A stretch of 64,000 nucleotides of DNA from Duganella dendranthematis (GCF_012849375.1 NZ_CP051684.1:4526001-4590000); one strand, 5' to 3'. Counted from the first letter of the stretch, positions 25,315 to 34,903 are shown. Numbers and translations: made by a program. Notes: generated by a model from the letters alone, not told the origin.

Positions 25315-25842
25315 ATGCAAGTATCCCGCAGATCTTTTCTGAAGATCGGCGTGGCCGGCGCGTGCACCCTCGCAGCCGGCGGCGCCATCTATCGCCTGAC
25401 CAACCCGGCCAGTTCCCCGCATCGGTTTGCTCTTGACGGCCCCGCCCAGGCAGTGCTGGACGCGGTCATCCCGGCCATGCTGGGACCGGCTTTGCCGGAC
25501 GCGGCCGAAGCGCGCGCGGCGGCCGTCAACGCCGCCAGCCAGCGCGTGCGCGACGCCGTGCTCGGCCTGCCGCTGACCACCCAAAAAGAAGTGCAGGATC
25601 TGTTCGGCCTGCTGGCGCTGGGCCCGGCGCGGCGCTTGCTTGCCGGCGTGGCGGGCGGCTGGGAGCAGGCCGATCCGCAGCAGGTGGCGGCCTTTCTCAG
25701 CAGCTGGCGCACGCACAGTCTGCAAACGCTGCAAGTCGGCTATCACGCGCTGCACGACTTGATCATGGGCGCCTGGTATGCCGACCCGTCCACCTGGGAA
25801 GCGATCGGCTATCCGGGACCGCTGAAGGAGTTGCTGGCATGA
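25315..25842 (+). CDS. Tat-exported small subunit for GMC dehydrogenase (gluconate dehydrogenase subunit 3-like)
   Basis: 175 residues. Twin-arginine signal SRRSFLKIGVAG at the start, so folded export is expected. The body is helical with FALDGPAQAVLDAVIPAMLG near residue 40 and a WYADPSTWEAIGYPGPLKEL ending, the pattern of the small (gamma) subunit that accompanies membrane GMC dehydrogenases. Its last 4 bases overlap the GMC gene (ATGA). The likely job is to chaperone and co-export the flavoprotein, which lacks its own signal peptide. Confidence 0.82.
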   Translation: MQVSRRSFLKIGVAGACTLAAGGAIYRLTNPASSPHRFALDGPAQAVLDAVIPAMLGPALPDAAEARAAAVNAASQRVRDAVLGLPLTTQKEVQDLFGLLALGPARRLLAGVAGGWEQADPQQVAAFLSSWRTHSLQTLQVGYHALHDLIMGAWYADPSTWEAIGYPGPLKELLA

Positions 25843-27458
25843 GCGTGATTCCCGATCCAATCGCCGCCGGCCTGGCCGCCGGCTGGCAGGTCACCGACGG
25901 CGCGCAACTGCCAGCCGACCAGACGCTGGAAGCCGACGTGGTGATCGTTGGCAGCGGCGCCGGCGGTGGCGTGACGGCCGAGATCCTGGCGCTGTCCGGC
26001 CTGAAAGTCATCATTGTGGAAGAAGGCGCGCTGAAGTCGTCCAGGGATTTCAAGATGCGCGAGGCCGAGGCCTATCCGACGCTGTACCAGGAGTCGGCCG
26101 CGCGCAAGACCAAGGACAAGGGCATCACCATCCTGCAAGGCCGCACGGTGGGCGGCAGCACCACCATCAACTGGACCAGCAGCTTCCGCACGCCGGACAT
26201 CACGCTGCGGCACTGGAACCAGCATTTCGGCCTCGGCGACTACACGCCGGCGACGCTGGCGCCGTGGTTCGGCATGATGGAAGAGCGTCTGCACATCAGC
26301 GACTGGCCGACGCCGCCCAACGAGAACAACGGCCTGCTGCGGCGCGGCGCGGCCAAGCTGAATATTCCGACCGGGCTGATACGCCGCAACGTCAACGGTT
26401 GCTGGAACCTCGGCTACTGCGGCATGGGCTGTCCAACCAACGCCAAGCAGTCGATGCTGGTGACCACCATTCCGTCCGCCTTGCAGCACGGCGCCCATCT
26501 GCTGACGCGCACGCGCGCCGAGCAACTGGTGATCAAGAACGACCGCGTGACCGAGCTCAGCTGCGTGGCGCTGGCGGCCGACGGCCTCAGCCCCACCGGC
26601 CGCCGCGTCACGCTGCGCGCCAAACACTTCGTGCTGGCCGGCGGCGCCATCAACACGCCGGCCTTGCTGATGCGCTCGACCGCGCCCGATCCGCATGGCC
26701 TGCTGGGCAAGCGTACTTTCCTGCATCCGACCGTGGTCTCGGCCGGCCTGTTTGAACAGCGCGTGGACGGTTACGCCGGCGCGCCGCAAAGCGTTTATTC
26801 TGACCACTTCCTGCACACCGAGCGCATCGACGGCCCGGTCGGCTACAAGCTGGAAGCGCCGCCGCTGCATCCGCTGCTGTTCGCCACCACCATGCCCGGC
26901 TTCGGCACGCAGCATGCGGGCGTGATGCGGCAGTTCCCGCATGTGCACGCCTTGCTGGCGCTGCTGCGCGATGGCTTCCACGCCGACGCGCCGGGCGGCA
27001 GCGTGGCGCTGGTGCACGGCGCGCCGGTGCTCGATTATCCGATCAGCGATTTCCTGTGGGACGGCGCGCGGCGCGCACTGCTGACGATGGCCGAGATCCA
27101 GTTTGCGGCCGGTGCGCAATCGGTCACGCCGGTGCATGAGCGCGGCGAGGCGTATCGCACCTGGGCCCAGGCGCAGGCCGGCATCAATGCACTGCCGTAC
27201 AAGCTGTTGCAGACCAAGGTGGTGTCGGCCCATGTGATGGGCGGCTGCGGCATGGCGGACGACGAGCGGCTGGGTGTCACCAGTTCGCGTGGACGCTATC
27301 ATGGCCTGACGAATCTGTCAGTACACGATGGCTCGCTGTTCCCGACCTCGATCGGCGCCAATCCGCAGCTGTCGATCTACGGCATCGTGGCGCGCCTGGC
27401 CAGCGGGCTGGCGCAGCAGCTCACCGGCCAGCCGGCGGTTCGCCCCACGGCTTCCTGA
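25839..27458 (+). CDS. GMC family FAD oxidoreductase
   Basis: 539 residues. FAD Rossmann motif DVVIVGSGAGGGVTAEILAL about residue 32, GRTVGGSTTINWTSSFRTP in the GMC signature region, a Cys-rich ACGMGC-like stretch (GYCGMGCPTNAKQSM), and the C-terminal catalytic region VMGGCGMADDERLG and SLFPTSIGANPQLSIYGI. Oxidises an alcohol or sugar, with electrons expected to go to a cytochrome. No signal peptide, so export probably depends on the Tat-bearing small subunit translated just before it. Substrate cannot be named. Confidence 0.9.
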   Translation: MSVIPDPIAAGLAAGWQVTDGAQLPADQTLEADVVIVGSGAGGGVTAEILALSGLKVIIVEEGALKSSRDFKMREAEAYPTLYQESAARKTKDKGITILQGRTVGGSTTINWTSSFRTPDITLRHWNQHFGLGDYTPATLAPWFGMMEERLHISDWPTPPNENNGLLRRGAAKLNIPTGLIRRNVNGCWNLGYCGMGCPTNAKQSMLVTTIPSALQHGAHLLTRTRAEQLVIKNDRVTELSCVALAADGLSPTGRRVTLRAKHFVLAGGAINTPALLMRSTAPDPHGLLGKRTFLHPTVVSAGLFEQRVDGYAGAPQSVYSDHFLHTERIDGPVGYKLEAPPLHPLLFATTMPGFGTQHAGVMRQFPHVHALLALLRDGFHADAPGGSVALVHGAPVLDYPISDFLWDGARRALLTMAEIQFAAGAQSVTPVHERGEAYRTWAQAQAGINALPYKLLQTKVVSAHVMGGCGMADDERLGVTSSRGRYHGLTNLSVHDGSLFPTSIGANPQLSIYGIVARLASGLAQQLTGQPAVRPTAS

Positions 27459-27476
27459 ACGCGCTATCATGCAGTC

Positions 27477-28433
27477 ATGATTAAACGACTGCTGATACTG
27501 CTGCTGGTGGTGCAAGTGGCTTGCATGGCGCTGCTGGGCACCGGCCTCTATTATTGGTGGCGCCCGGCATGGGAGGCGCAACTGAGCGCGCCGTCGACGG
27601 CGCTGTTTTACCTGGCGTGGGGCCTGCTGGCGGTGCTGCTGGTGCGGCTGCTGATCTCGGCCAACAACTTCTATCTGAGCTGGCGCGCCGGCAGCGTTAC
27701 GCCGCCCGATCATGCGCTGAATCCGTTCAGCGCTGCCAATCTCTTCTGGCATGAATTCAACTCCTCGATGCTGACCTCGTCGTACTACATGCTGCGGCCG
27801 GTCGGCATGCAGTTGCAGCCGCCGGATCAGCAGCAAGGCTTGCCGGTGCTGCTGATCCACGGCTACGCTTGCAACAGCGGTTACTGGCTACCGATGAGCA
27901 AGCTGCTGAAGCAGGCGCGCATCAGCCATTACGGCATCGACCTCGAACCGCCGGGCGCGTCGATCGATGACTTCGTGCCGCAGGTGGCAGCGGCGGTGGA
28001 GCGCCTGCGCCGTGAGACTGGCAGTCCGCAAGTGATCATCCTGGCGCACAGCATGGGCGGGCTGGTGGCGCGCGCGTATTTGCGCGACTGCTTCCGCCGC
28101 CAAGCCGATGCGCCGGTGGCGCGCGTCATCACGCTGGGCACGCCGCACCACGGCACTGCACTGGCATCGTTTGGACCGGGTAGCAACGCGCTGCAAATGC
28201 GGCGCGATAGTCCATGGCTGGACGCGCTGGCCGCATCTGAGGCAAATACGCAACGGATGTTGTTCAGTTCCATCTACTCTGTCCACGACAACATTATCGC
28301 TCCGCAAGACTCCAGCGACCTGCCGGGGGCGCGCAATCTGGTATTCGGCGCCATAGGCCACGTGGCGCTGGGACGGCATCCGGACATCATGCGCTGCGCG
28401 TTGCAGGAAATCGCCGCCGCCGCGCCAGTGTGA
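27477..28433 (+). CDS. Membrane-anchored alpha/beta hydrolase (lipase/esterase)
   Basis: 318 residues. Two N-terminal membrane helices (about 5-27 and 42-62), then the hydrolase: oxyanion PVLLIHGYACNSGYWLPM, nucleophile LAHSMGGLVARAYL, the lipase hallmark TLGTPHHGTALASF, acidic YSVHDNIIAP and the catalytic His in GAIGHVALGRHPDI. All three catalytic positions are present. Likely a triacylglycerol-lipase-type or PGAP1-like esterase on the inner membrane. 18 bases after the GMC gene. Confidence 0.88.
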   Translation: MIKRLLILLLVVQVACMALLGTGLYYWWRPAWEAQLSAPSTALFYLAWGLLAVLLVRLLISANNFYLSWRAGSVTPPDHALNPFSAANLFWHEFNSSMLTSSYYMLRPVGMQLQPPDQQQGLPVLLIHGYACNSGYWLPMSKLLKQARISHYGIDLEPPGASIDDFVPQVAAAVERLRRETGSPQVIILAHSMGGLVARAYLRDCFRRQADAPVARVITLGTPHHGTALASFGPGSNALQMRRDSPWLDALAASEANTQRMLFSSIYSVHDNIIAPQDSSDLPGARNLVFGAIGHVALGRHPDIMRCALQEIAAAAPV

Positions 28434-28505
28434 TTTTGTGTGAGGATCTTGCGCCCGCCTTCCTGTATGGTGGATCTGTGTACACGTGGCAAGGAAGGCG
28501 AGGCG

Positions 28506-29990
28506 ATGGCGGTCGATTTCGGTGCTCTGATCCTGAACCAGATTCCCGACGCCGTGGTGATCACCACCACCGGCGGCGAAGTGGTGTGCTGGACCAACGG
28601 CGCGCGGGCCGTGTTCGGTTACACCAGCGCCGAAGCGGTGGGCTGTCAGCTCGATGCGCTGATCGTGCCGCCGGCCCTGGTCGGGCAGGGCGCCAGCCTG
28701 TCGCAGCAAGCCCAGGCAGACGGCGTGACCAGCTATGAATCGGTGCGCCGCGCCAAGGACGGCACGCTGATCTACATCGACAGTTCGTGCAAGCTGGTGC
28801 GCGGCGTCGGTGGTCAGCCCGACTATCTTCTGTGGAGCAAGAAAGACGTCACCGCGCTCAAGGTGCTGCGCGACGCCAAGCTGGTCGAGGCGCGCTACGA
28901 CGGCATCCTGGAGTCGATGCCGGATGCGATCATCATGGCCAATGCGGCCGGCCGCATCGTGCTGGCCAACGGCCAGGCGGAGCGGCTGTTCGGCTATCCG
29001 CGCCACGCGCTGCGCGGCATGGTGCTGGAGACGCTGATGCCGCAGCGCTTCCGTGGCGCCCACATCGACTACCGCGCCGGCTTTGCCAGCGAACCACAGG
29101 TGCGGGCCATGGGCAGCGGCCGCGACCTGTACGGCCTGCGCAGCGATGGCGTCGAGTTTCCGGTCGAGATCAGCCTCAGCCCGATCAGCACCGAGGAGGG
29201 CACGCTGGTGATGAGTGCTATCCGCGATATCACGGAACGTAAACTAAGTGAAGTCGAGCTGCAGGAAAAAAATGTCGAACTGGCAAAGGCCATCGCCGCC
29301 AAGGACCGCTTCCTGGCCGGCATGTCGCACGAATTGCGCACGCCGTTGAACGCGATCATCGGTTTTACAGGTACTATGCTGATGAAGTTGCCTGGGCCCA
29401 TCAACGACGAGCAAGGCAAGCAGTTGCGGATGGTGCAAAGCAGTGCCCGCCACCTGCTGTCGCTGATTAATGACTTGCTGGATCTAACCCGCATCGACTC
29501 GGGCCGGGTCGAGCTGGAACTGGGACCGCTGCCGTGCCGCGCGCTGATCGATGAAGTGCTCAGTTCGTTCAAGCCGCAGGCGCGTAGCAAGGGACTGGCG
29601 CTGGAATTCGATCCGGCGCCGGACGACGTGACGGTGTCCAGCGACCGCCGGGCGGTGCAGCAGATCCTGATGAACCTGGTGCACAACGCGATCAAGTTCA
29701 CCAACAACGGCACGGTGCTGGTGCGGCTGGCCAGAGCGGTGGTGGGGCAGCGGCCATGCGCCACGATCAGCGTCAGCGATACCGGCATCGGCATCGGCGA
29801 GGAGCAGCGCAGCACGCTGTTCCAGGCGTTCTCGCAGTTGGACGGCAATGCGCTGCGCCAGTTCGAGGGCACCGGGCTGGGCTTGCATCTGAGCCGCAAG
29901 CTGGCGGCGCTGCTGCACGCTGAGATTTTATTTGACAGCGAATACGGCAAAGGCAGCGTGTTTACGCTGGCGCTGCCATTGGAAGAGTAA
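28506..29990 (+). CDS. Tandem-PAS histidine kinase
   Basis: 494 residues from the ATG at 28506, chosen for the GGAAGGCGAGG ribosome site just before; in-frame ATGs at 28467 and 28440 are weaker. PAS1 about 5-115, PAS2 about 130-250 (ends MSAIRDITERK), phospho-acceptor FLAGMSHELRTP with His about 275, ATPase domain with NLVHNAIKFTNNG, DTGIGIGEEQ and GTGLGLHLSRKL. No receiver of its own and no membrane helix. The next gene, 19 bases on, brings three receivers and c-di-GMP domains, so the two form a signalling pair. Confidence 0.93.
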   Translation: MAVDFGALILNQIPDAVVITTTGGEVVCWTNGARAVFGYTSAEAVGCQLDALIVPPALVGQGASLSQQAQADGVTSYESVRRAKDGTLIYIDSSCKLVRGVGGQPDYLLWSKKDVTALKVLRDAKLVEARYDGILESMPDAIIMANAAGRIVLANGQAERLFGYPRHALRGMVLETLMPQRFRGAHIDYRAGFASEPQVRAMGSGRDLYGLRSDGVEFPVEISLSPISTEEGTLVMSAIRDITERKLSEVELQEKNVELAKAIAAKDRFLAGMSHELRTPLNAIIGFTGTMLMKLPGPINDEQGKQLRMVQSSARHLLSLINDLLDLTRIDSGRVELELGPLPCRALIDEVLSSFKPQARSKGLALEFDPAPDDVTVSSDRRAVQQILMNLVHNAIKFTNNGTVLVRLARAVVGQRPCATISVSDTGIGIGEEQRSTLFQAFSQLDGNALRQFEGTGLGLHLSRKLAALLHAEILFDSEYGKGSVFTLALPLEE

Positions 29991-30009
29991 CGAGGAAAGG
30001 GAATCGAAC

Positions 30010-33000
30010 GTGTCAGCACGGATTCTGATCATTGAAGACAACGCCACCAACATGGAGTTGATGGTGTATTTGCTGCGGGCTTTCGGTTACGAGCCGCTGT
30101 CGGCCAGCGATGGCGAGGCGGGCGTGGCGGCAGCCCGGCGCGAACGGCCCGACCTGATCATCTGCGATGTGCACTTGCCCAAGCTGGATGGCTACGGCGT
30201 GGTGGCGGCGCTGAAAGCCGACCCCGAGGTGCGGCATATCCCGGCGCTGGCGGTAACGGCATTGGCGATGGTGGGCGACCGCGAGAAACTGCTGGAGGCC
30301 GGCTTTGACGGCTACATCGGCAAGCCGATCGAGCCGGACACGTTTGTCGCGCAAATCGAGTCTTTCTTGCAAGGGGTAGTGTCGTCCCCGGGTAATAAAA
30401 ACGATACCGCCACGATCTTGATCGTGGACGATCACGTACTCAATCGTGAATTCCTGATGACGCTGCTGAGCTACGGCGGCCATCGGTTGCTGGAGGCCGC
30501 CAACGGCGCCGAAGGCTTGAAAATGGTGATGGCGGAAAAGCCGGACCTGGTCATCTCCGACATCCTGATGCCGAATATGGATGGCTACGAATTCGTCACC
30601 CGCATGCACGAGCACGCGGAGACGGCCGACGTGCCGGTGATTTTCTACACCGCCACCTACCGTGAACGCGAGGCGGTGGCGGTGGCCCAGTCGTGCGGTG
30701 TGCGCTGGGTGCTGCCGAAGCCGTCCGATCCGGAAGTGATCCTGGCGACGGTGCATGAGGCGCTCGGCATGGTCGATAACATCACTCCGGCCGAATCGCG
30801 GCCGTCGTTCACGCCGGAGCCGCCGCAGGAAGGCCGCCTGCATGATATCGATCACAAGGTGGCCGAGTACCTGGACGAGCTGGAGTCCAGCAGCCAGCTG
30901 ATGAGCTTGATGGCGGCCGATAACACCGATTCGACGCCGGAAAACCTGACCCACATGACGCAGCGGCTGTCGCAGTCGCTGTCCAGCCTGCAAGCGGTGA
31001 GCCTGCGCTTGACCGCGCTGATCGAACTCGGCATCGAGCTGGGCGCCGAGCGCGATCCGCAGGCGCTGGTTGACATCGGCTGCCGCGTGGCGCAAAACAT
31101 CTGCGTGTCGAAATACGCCTGCATCGGCGTGCTGGAGCCGGGTTCGACTGAACTGAGTTATTTCTCCAGCTGCGGCGCCGGCATGCCGACCCGGCAGATC
31201 GCGCAGACGCCGCGCGCCGGCGTGCTGCGCGGCCTGCTGGACCAGCGCCTGCCGTGCCGCATCAACGACCTCAACGGCGACCCCGCCACCATCGGCCTGC
31301 CGCCGACCCATCCGCCGGTGCATTCTTTCCTCGGCGTGCCGATCGCCTCAGGCGAGCGCACCCACGGCTGGCTGTACCTGGTCGACAAGCTGGGCGCCGA
31401 CGGATTTTCGGAAGTCGATGAACGCGTGGCCGCCACGGTCGCGGCGCAAGTTGCGGTGGCGTTCGAAAACCTGCTGCTGTACGACGAAATCAAGCGCCAC
31501 CACGCGCAGCTGACCCTGGACATGAACGCCCGCATCCGGCTCGACGAAGACCTGCGCCGCTTCCGGCTGGCGATGGACGCCACCGCCGACGCCATCTTCC
31601 TGGTCGACCGCGCCGGCATGTGCTTTGTCGACGTCAACGCCACCGCCTGCCGCATGCTGGGCTTCGAGCGCGAAGACTTCCTCAAGGTTGGTCCCAACCG
31701 CTCACTGGAAGGCGACCTGCACAAGCTGGAAGAACTGTACGACAAGCTGCTGGCCGGCGACCAGAGCGGCGCCATGACCGAGCTGCTGTTGCAATGCAAG
31801 GACGGCGCGCCGCTGGCGGTGGAAGTGCAGCGCCGCACGCTGCGTTCGGGCAGCAGCTGGATCCTGGTGGCGGTGGCGCGCGACATCACCGAGCGCAAGG
31901 AGGCCGAGCAGCGCCTGCTCAAGCTGGCGCACTTCGACACGCTGACCGGCTTGCCCAACCGTAGCCAGTTCTACGATTCGCTGGTGCATTCGCTGCGCCA
32001 GGCGGCCGAGCACAAATGGTCGCTGGCGGTATTGTTCCTCGATGTCGACCGCTTCAAGAACGTCAACGACACGCTGGGGCACACCATTGGCGACGAGCTG
32101 CTGCGGCAGTTCTCCAGCCGGCTGGTGGACTGTCTGCGCGTGCGCGACACCATCGGCCGCTTCGGCGGCGACGAGTTCGCCGCCATCCTGATGCTGCCGG
32201 AAGGCGCGCAGAACGCCATCGCCGTGGTCGACAAGATCCGCGAAACGCTGCGCAAGCCGTTCGACCTCAAAGGCCACGAGGCCACCGTCACGGCCAGTAT
32301 CGGCATCGCCGTCTACCCGGACGACAGCCTCGAGCCCGATACGCTGATCCAGTACGCCGATACTGCCATGTACCGCGCCAAGGAAGCCGGGCGCGACGCT
32401 TTCCGCTTCTTCACCGCCGAAATGAACGCGCAGTCACTGGCGCGGCTGGAGCTGGAAAACGCACTACGGCGCGCTATCGACAACCAGGAGTTCGTGCTGC
32501 ACTTCCAGCCCAAGGTGCACATCGGCAGCGGCCGCATCAGCGGCGCCGAGGTGCTGATCCGCTGGAAACGGCCGGGCCACGGCATGGTGTCGCCGGCGCT
32601 GTTCATCCCGCTGCTGGAAGAGACCGGGCTGATCGTGCGGGTCGGCAGCTGGGTGATCAACGAGGCCTGCCGCAAGATCGCCGAATGGCAAAACACCGGC
32701 GCCGGCGCGGTGCACTTGTCGGTCAACGTGTCCGGCATCCAGTTCTTCGTCGGTGGGCTGGAAGAAGAGGTGCTGAAGGCGATTCGCGAACACGATATCG
32801 CGCCGGAGCTGCTGGAGCTGGAGCTGACCGAAAGTTCGCTGATGTCCAACGCCGAGGAAACCATCAGCGTGCTGCAAAACCTGAAGGCGCTGGGGATCCA
32901 GATTTCCATCGATGACTTCGGCACTGGCTACTCATCGCTGGCCTATCTGAAGCGCTTCCCGATCGACAAGCTGAAGATCGACATCGCTTTCGTGCGCGAA

Positions 33001-33672
33001 GTCACCAGCAATCCGGACGACGCGGCGATTGTGCTGGCCATCATCAACATGGCGCACAGCCTGAAGCTGAACGTGATCGCCGAGGGAGTGGAGAAGGAGG
33101 CGCAGCTGGCCTACCTGCACCGCCACAACTGCGACGAAATGCAGGGCTATTATTTCAGCCGGCCGCTGCCGGAAGAGGAGTTCGAGGCGATGCTGCGCGA
33201 AGGCCGCCGCCTGCAGGCGCCCAGCGATGCGCAGATCGTCGACCAGCAGACCTTGCTGATCGTGGACGACGACGCCTTCATGCTGGATGTGCTGACCGAT
33301 TTCCTGTCGCAGGACGGCTACCGCATCCTGACCGCGCAGACCGCCGCCGAAGGCTTCGACATCCTGGCGCGGCACCGGGTGCAGGTGATCCTGTGCGACC
33401 AGTGCATGCCGCTGATGAGCGGCACCGAGTTCATGGAACGGGTCAAGAACCTGTGTCCGGACACCTTCCGGATCATGCTGTCGGCCTACGCCGACCTGAC
33501 GCCGATCATGGCCGCCATCAACCACGGCGCAATCGACCGCTTCTACACCAAGCCGTGGAAGGGCGCGGTGCTGCGCGAGAATATCCGTGAAGGCTTCCGC
33601 CTGCATGCGCAGGCACATGGGCCGCTGGCCGCGATCGGTTCAACAGCCGATACGGAAACCGTCAAGGAGTAG
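30010..33672 (+). CDS. REC-REC-GAF-PAS-GGDEF-EAL-REC c-di-GMP signalling protein
   Basis: 1220 residues from GTG 30010 (GAGGAAAGG upstream). Order: REC1 about 1-125 (LIICDVHLPKLDG), REC2 about 134-260 (LVISDILMPNMDG), GAF about 335-500, PAS about 515-625, GGDEF about 635-800 with intact GRFGGDEFAA and an inhibitory-site RVRD five residues before it, EAL about 815-1065 (GAEVLIRW, DDFGTGYSSL, AEGVEK intact), REC3 about 1080-1200 (VILCDQCMPLMSG, YTKPW). Both cyclase and phosphodiesterase motifs look competent. Paired with the kinase upstream; probably phosphorylated on one or more receivers. Confidence 0.93.
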   Translation: MSARILIIEDNATNMELMVYLLRAFGYEPLSASDGEAGVAAARRERPDLIICDVHLPKLDGYGVVAALKADPEVRHIPALAVTALAMVGDREKLLEAGFDGYIGKPIEPDTFVAQIESFLQGVVSSPGNKNDTATILIVDDHVLNREFLMTLLSYGGHRLLEAANGAEGLKMVMAEKPDLVISDILMPNMDGYEFVTRMHEHAETADVPVIFYTATYREREAVAVAQSCGVRWVLPKPSDPEVILATVHEALGMVDNITPAESRPSFTPEPPQEGRLHDIDHKVAEYLDELESSSQLMSLMAADNTDSTPENLTHMTQRLSQSLSSLQAVSLRLTALIELGIELGAERDPQALVDIGCRVAQNICVSKYACIGVLEPGSTELSYFSSCGAGMPTRQIAQTPRAGVLRGLLDQRLPCRINDLNGDPATIGLPPTHPPVHSFLGVPIASGERTHGWLYLVDKLGADGFSEVDERVAATVAAQVAVAFENLLLYDEIKRHHAQLTLDMNARIRLDEDLRRFRLAMDATADAIFLVDRAGMCFVDVNATACRMLGFEREDFLKVGPNRSLEGDLHKLEELYDKLLAGDQSGAMTELLLQCKDGAPLAVEVQRRTLRSGSSWILVAVARDITERKEAEQRLLKLAHFDTLTGLPNRSQFYDSLVHSLRQAAEHKWSLAVLFLDVDRFKNVNDTLGHTIGDELLRQFSSRLVDCLRVRDTIGRFGGDEFAAILMLPEGAQNAIAVVDKIRETLRKPFDLKGHEATVTASIGIAVYPDDSLEPDTLIQYADTAMYRAKEAGRDAFRFFTAEMNAQSLARLELENALRRAIDNQEFVLHFQPKVHIGSGRISGAEVLIRWKRPGHGMVSPALFIPLLEETGLIVRVGSWVINEACRKIAEWQNTGAGAVHLSVNVSGIQFFVGGLEEEVLKAIREHDIAPELLELELTESSLMSNAEETISVLQNLKALGIQISIDDFGTGYSSLAYLKRFPIDKLKIDIAFVREVTSNPDDAAIVLAIINMAHSLKLNVIAEGVEKEAQLAYLHRHNCDEMQGYYFSRPLPEEEFEAMLREGRRLQAPSDAQIVDQQTLLIVDDDAFMLDVLTDFLSQDGYRILTAQTAAEGFDILARHRVQVILCDQCMPLMSGTEFMERVKNLCPDTFRIMLSAYADLTPIMAAINHGAIDRFYTKPWKGAVLRENIREGFRLHAQAHGPLAAIGSTADTETVKE

Positions 33673-33674
33673 CG

Positions 33675-33914
33675 TTGGGATTTTTAGATTTCTTCCGTTC
33701 CACCCCTACCATAGAACAATTCGCGCAACGGGCCATGCAAGCCTTTGCCGATGCGGCTAATCCCTCCCAACTGCGCTACGACGCCGATGAATGCCGGCTG
33801 CTGGGCACCGGCGACGGCGCGCAAATCATCAACCTGGACAACGGCTACCGCGCGTATTGCGCCGCACCGCGCAAGGAGCGCGCCCAGGCGCTGGCGAATT
33901 TCGTCCGGGTATGA
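33675..33914 (+). CDS. DUF1444 (YtpQ-like) N-terminal part, separated by a frame change
   Basis: 79 residues from TTG 33675, with AAGGAG five bases upstream and the previous gene's stop only 2 bases away. It reads GFLDFFRSTPTIEQFAQRAM and matches the N-terminal layout of DUF1444 proteins (helix, then DADECRLL strand, then LDNGYRAY). It stops at TGA 33912-33914, and the rest of the family continues in the -1 frame from an overlapping ATGA. Either a frameshift has split one gene, or the pieces are made as coupled polypeptides. A one-base error in this sequence is also possible. Confidence 0.65.
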   Translation: MGFLDFFRSTPTIEQFAQRAMQAFADAANPSQLRYDADECRLLGTGDGAQIINLDNGYRAYCAAPRKERAQALANFVRV

Positions 33915-34903
33915 TGGCGCCGCCGCTGCCGGCCAGCTTCGCCGCAGCGCGCGCCAGCCTGCGGCCCGTGATACGCGGGCGCGGCACGCTGGAATATCTG
34001 CGGCTGATGCCGGGGACGTTATCGGACACCAGCGTCAAGCCGCTGATCGACGCCTATGCACCGTTCAGCAGCGACAGCGTGATCATGCTGGCCTGCGATA
34101 GCGCGCATTCGATCCAGACGCTGACCGGCGACACGCTGATCGAGTGGGGCGTGTCGTTCGACGAGGCGCTGACGGTGGCCATCGATAATCTGCGCGACAT
34201 GACGGTGTCCAACTTCGAACAGGTGGCGCCCGGCATTTTCCTCGGCGGCTGGAACGATGCCTACGAAAGCTCGCGCCTGCTGTTTGCCGATCTGTTCTAT
34301 CGCATGGAACTGGGCGGCGAGCCGGTGGTCATGGCGCCGTCGCGGCACAAGCTGCTGGTGGCGTCCGCCAACCAGCCGGCAGCGTTGCTCGGCATGCTGG
34401 CGCTGGCGCGCATGATGGCCGAGGAAGAGGGCCGCCAGGTGTCGGCACTGATGTACTGCTTTGAGAATGGCAAACCGGTCGAGTACCTGCCCGCCGACGC
34501 GCAGGTGGCGCAACAGGCGGCCGAACTGAAAAAGCTGTTCCTGCTGGAGGATTACCAGTCGCAGAAGCAGATGCTGGACAAGCTGAACGACAAAGCCAGT
34601 CTGGACCTGTTCGTCGCCAGCTACACGCTGGTGCAATCGGAAGCGACCGGTCGCATCCACAGCTACGGCGTCTGGACCGACCAGGTCGATACCTTGCTGC
34701 CGGAAGTCGACAAGGTGGCGCTGGTGCGCTACCACGAGGAAAGCGGCGAGCCGGACATGCGGGTGGTGGACTGGACCGAACTGCGCGCGCACGTCAAGGA
34801 GTTGCACCACAGCGTACCGGGCTATCCGGCGCGCTACCGGCTGCAAAGTTTTCCCAGCCGTGAACTGCTCGACCGCCTGATCGTCACCGATCTGGGCAGC
34901 TGA
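33911..34903 (+). CDS. DUF1444 (YtpQ-like) family protein, main part
   Basis: 330 residues from the ATG at 33911, which overlaps the stop of the preceding fragment; the frame is open well upstream too. Family landmarks: SLRPVIRGRGTLEYLRL, SFDEALTVAIDNLRDM, VAPGIFLGGWNDAYESSRLL (compare the 'ND.YDASR' of YtpQ) and VVMAPSRHKLLVASANQ. The last 120 residues (about 210-330) go beyond the usual DUF1444 length. No catalytic motif known. Its intact homologues should read continuously through the 33905 junction. Confidence 0.75.
   Translation: MMAPPLPASFAAARASLRPVIRGRGTLEYLRLMPGTLSDTSVKPLIDAYAPFSSDSVIMLACDSAHSIQTLTGDTLIEWGVSFDEALTVAIDNLRDMTVSNFEQVAPGIFLGGWNDAYESSRLLFADLFYRMELGGEPVVMAPSRHKLLVASANQPAALLGMLALARMMAEEEGRQVSALMYCFENGKPVEYLPADAQVAQQAAELKKLFLLEDYQSQKQMLDKLNDKASLDLFVASYTLVQSEATGRIHSYGVWTDQVDTLLPEVDKVALVRYHEESGEPDMRVVDWTELRAHVKELHHSVPGYPARYRLQSFPSRELLDRLIVTDLGS

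Noticed and set aside
25809..27302. 497-codon minus-strand frame antisense to the GMC gene
   Set aside because: The GMC motifs on the plus strand are unambiguous; the antisense product is low-complexity.
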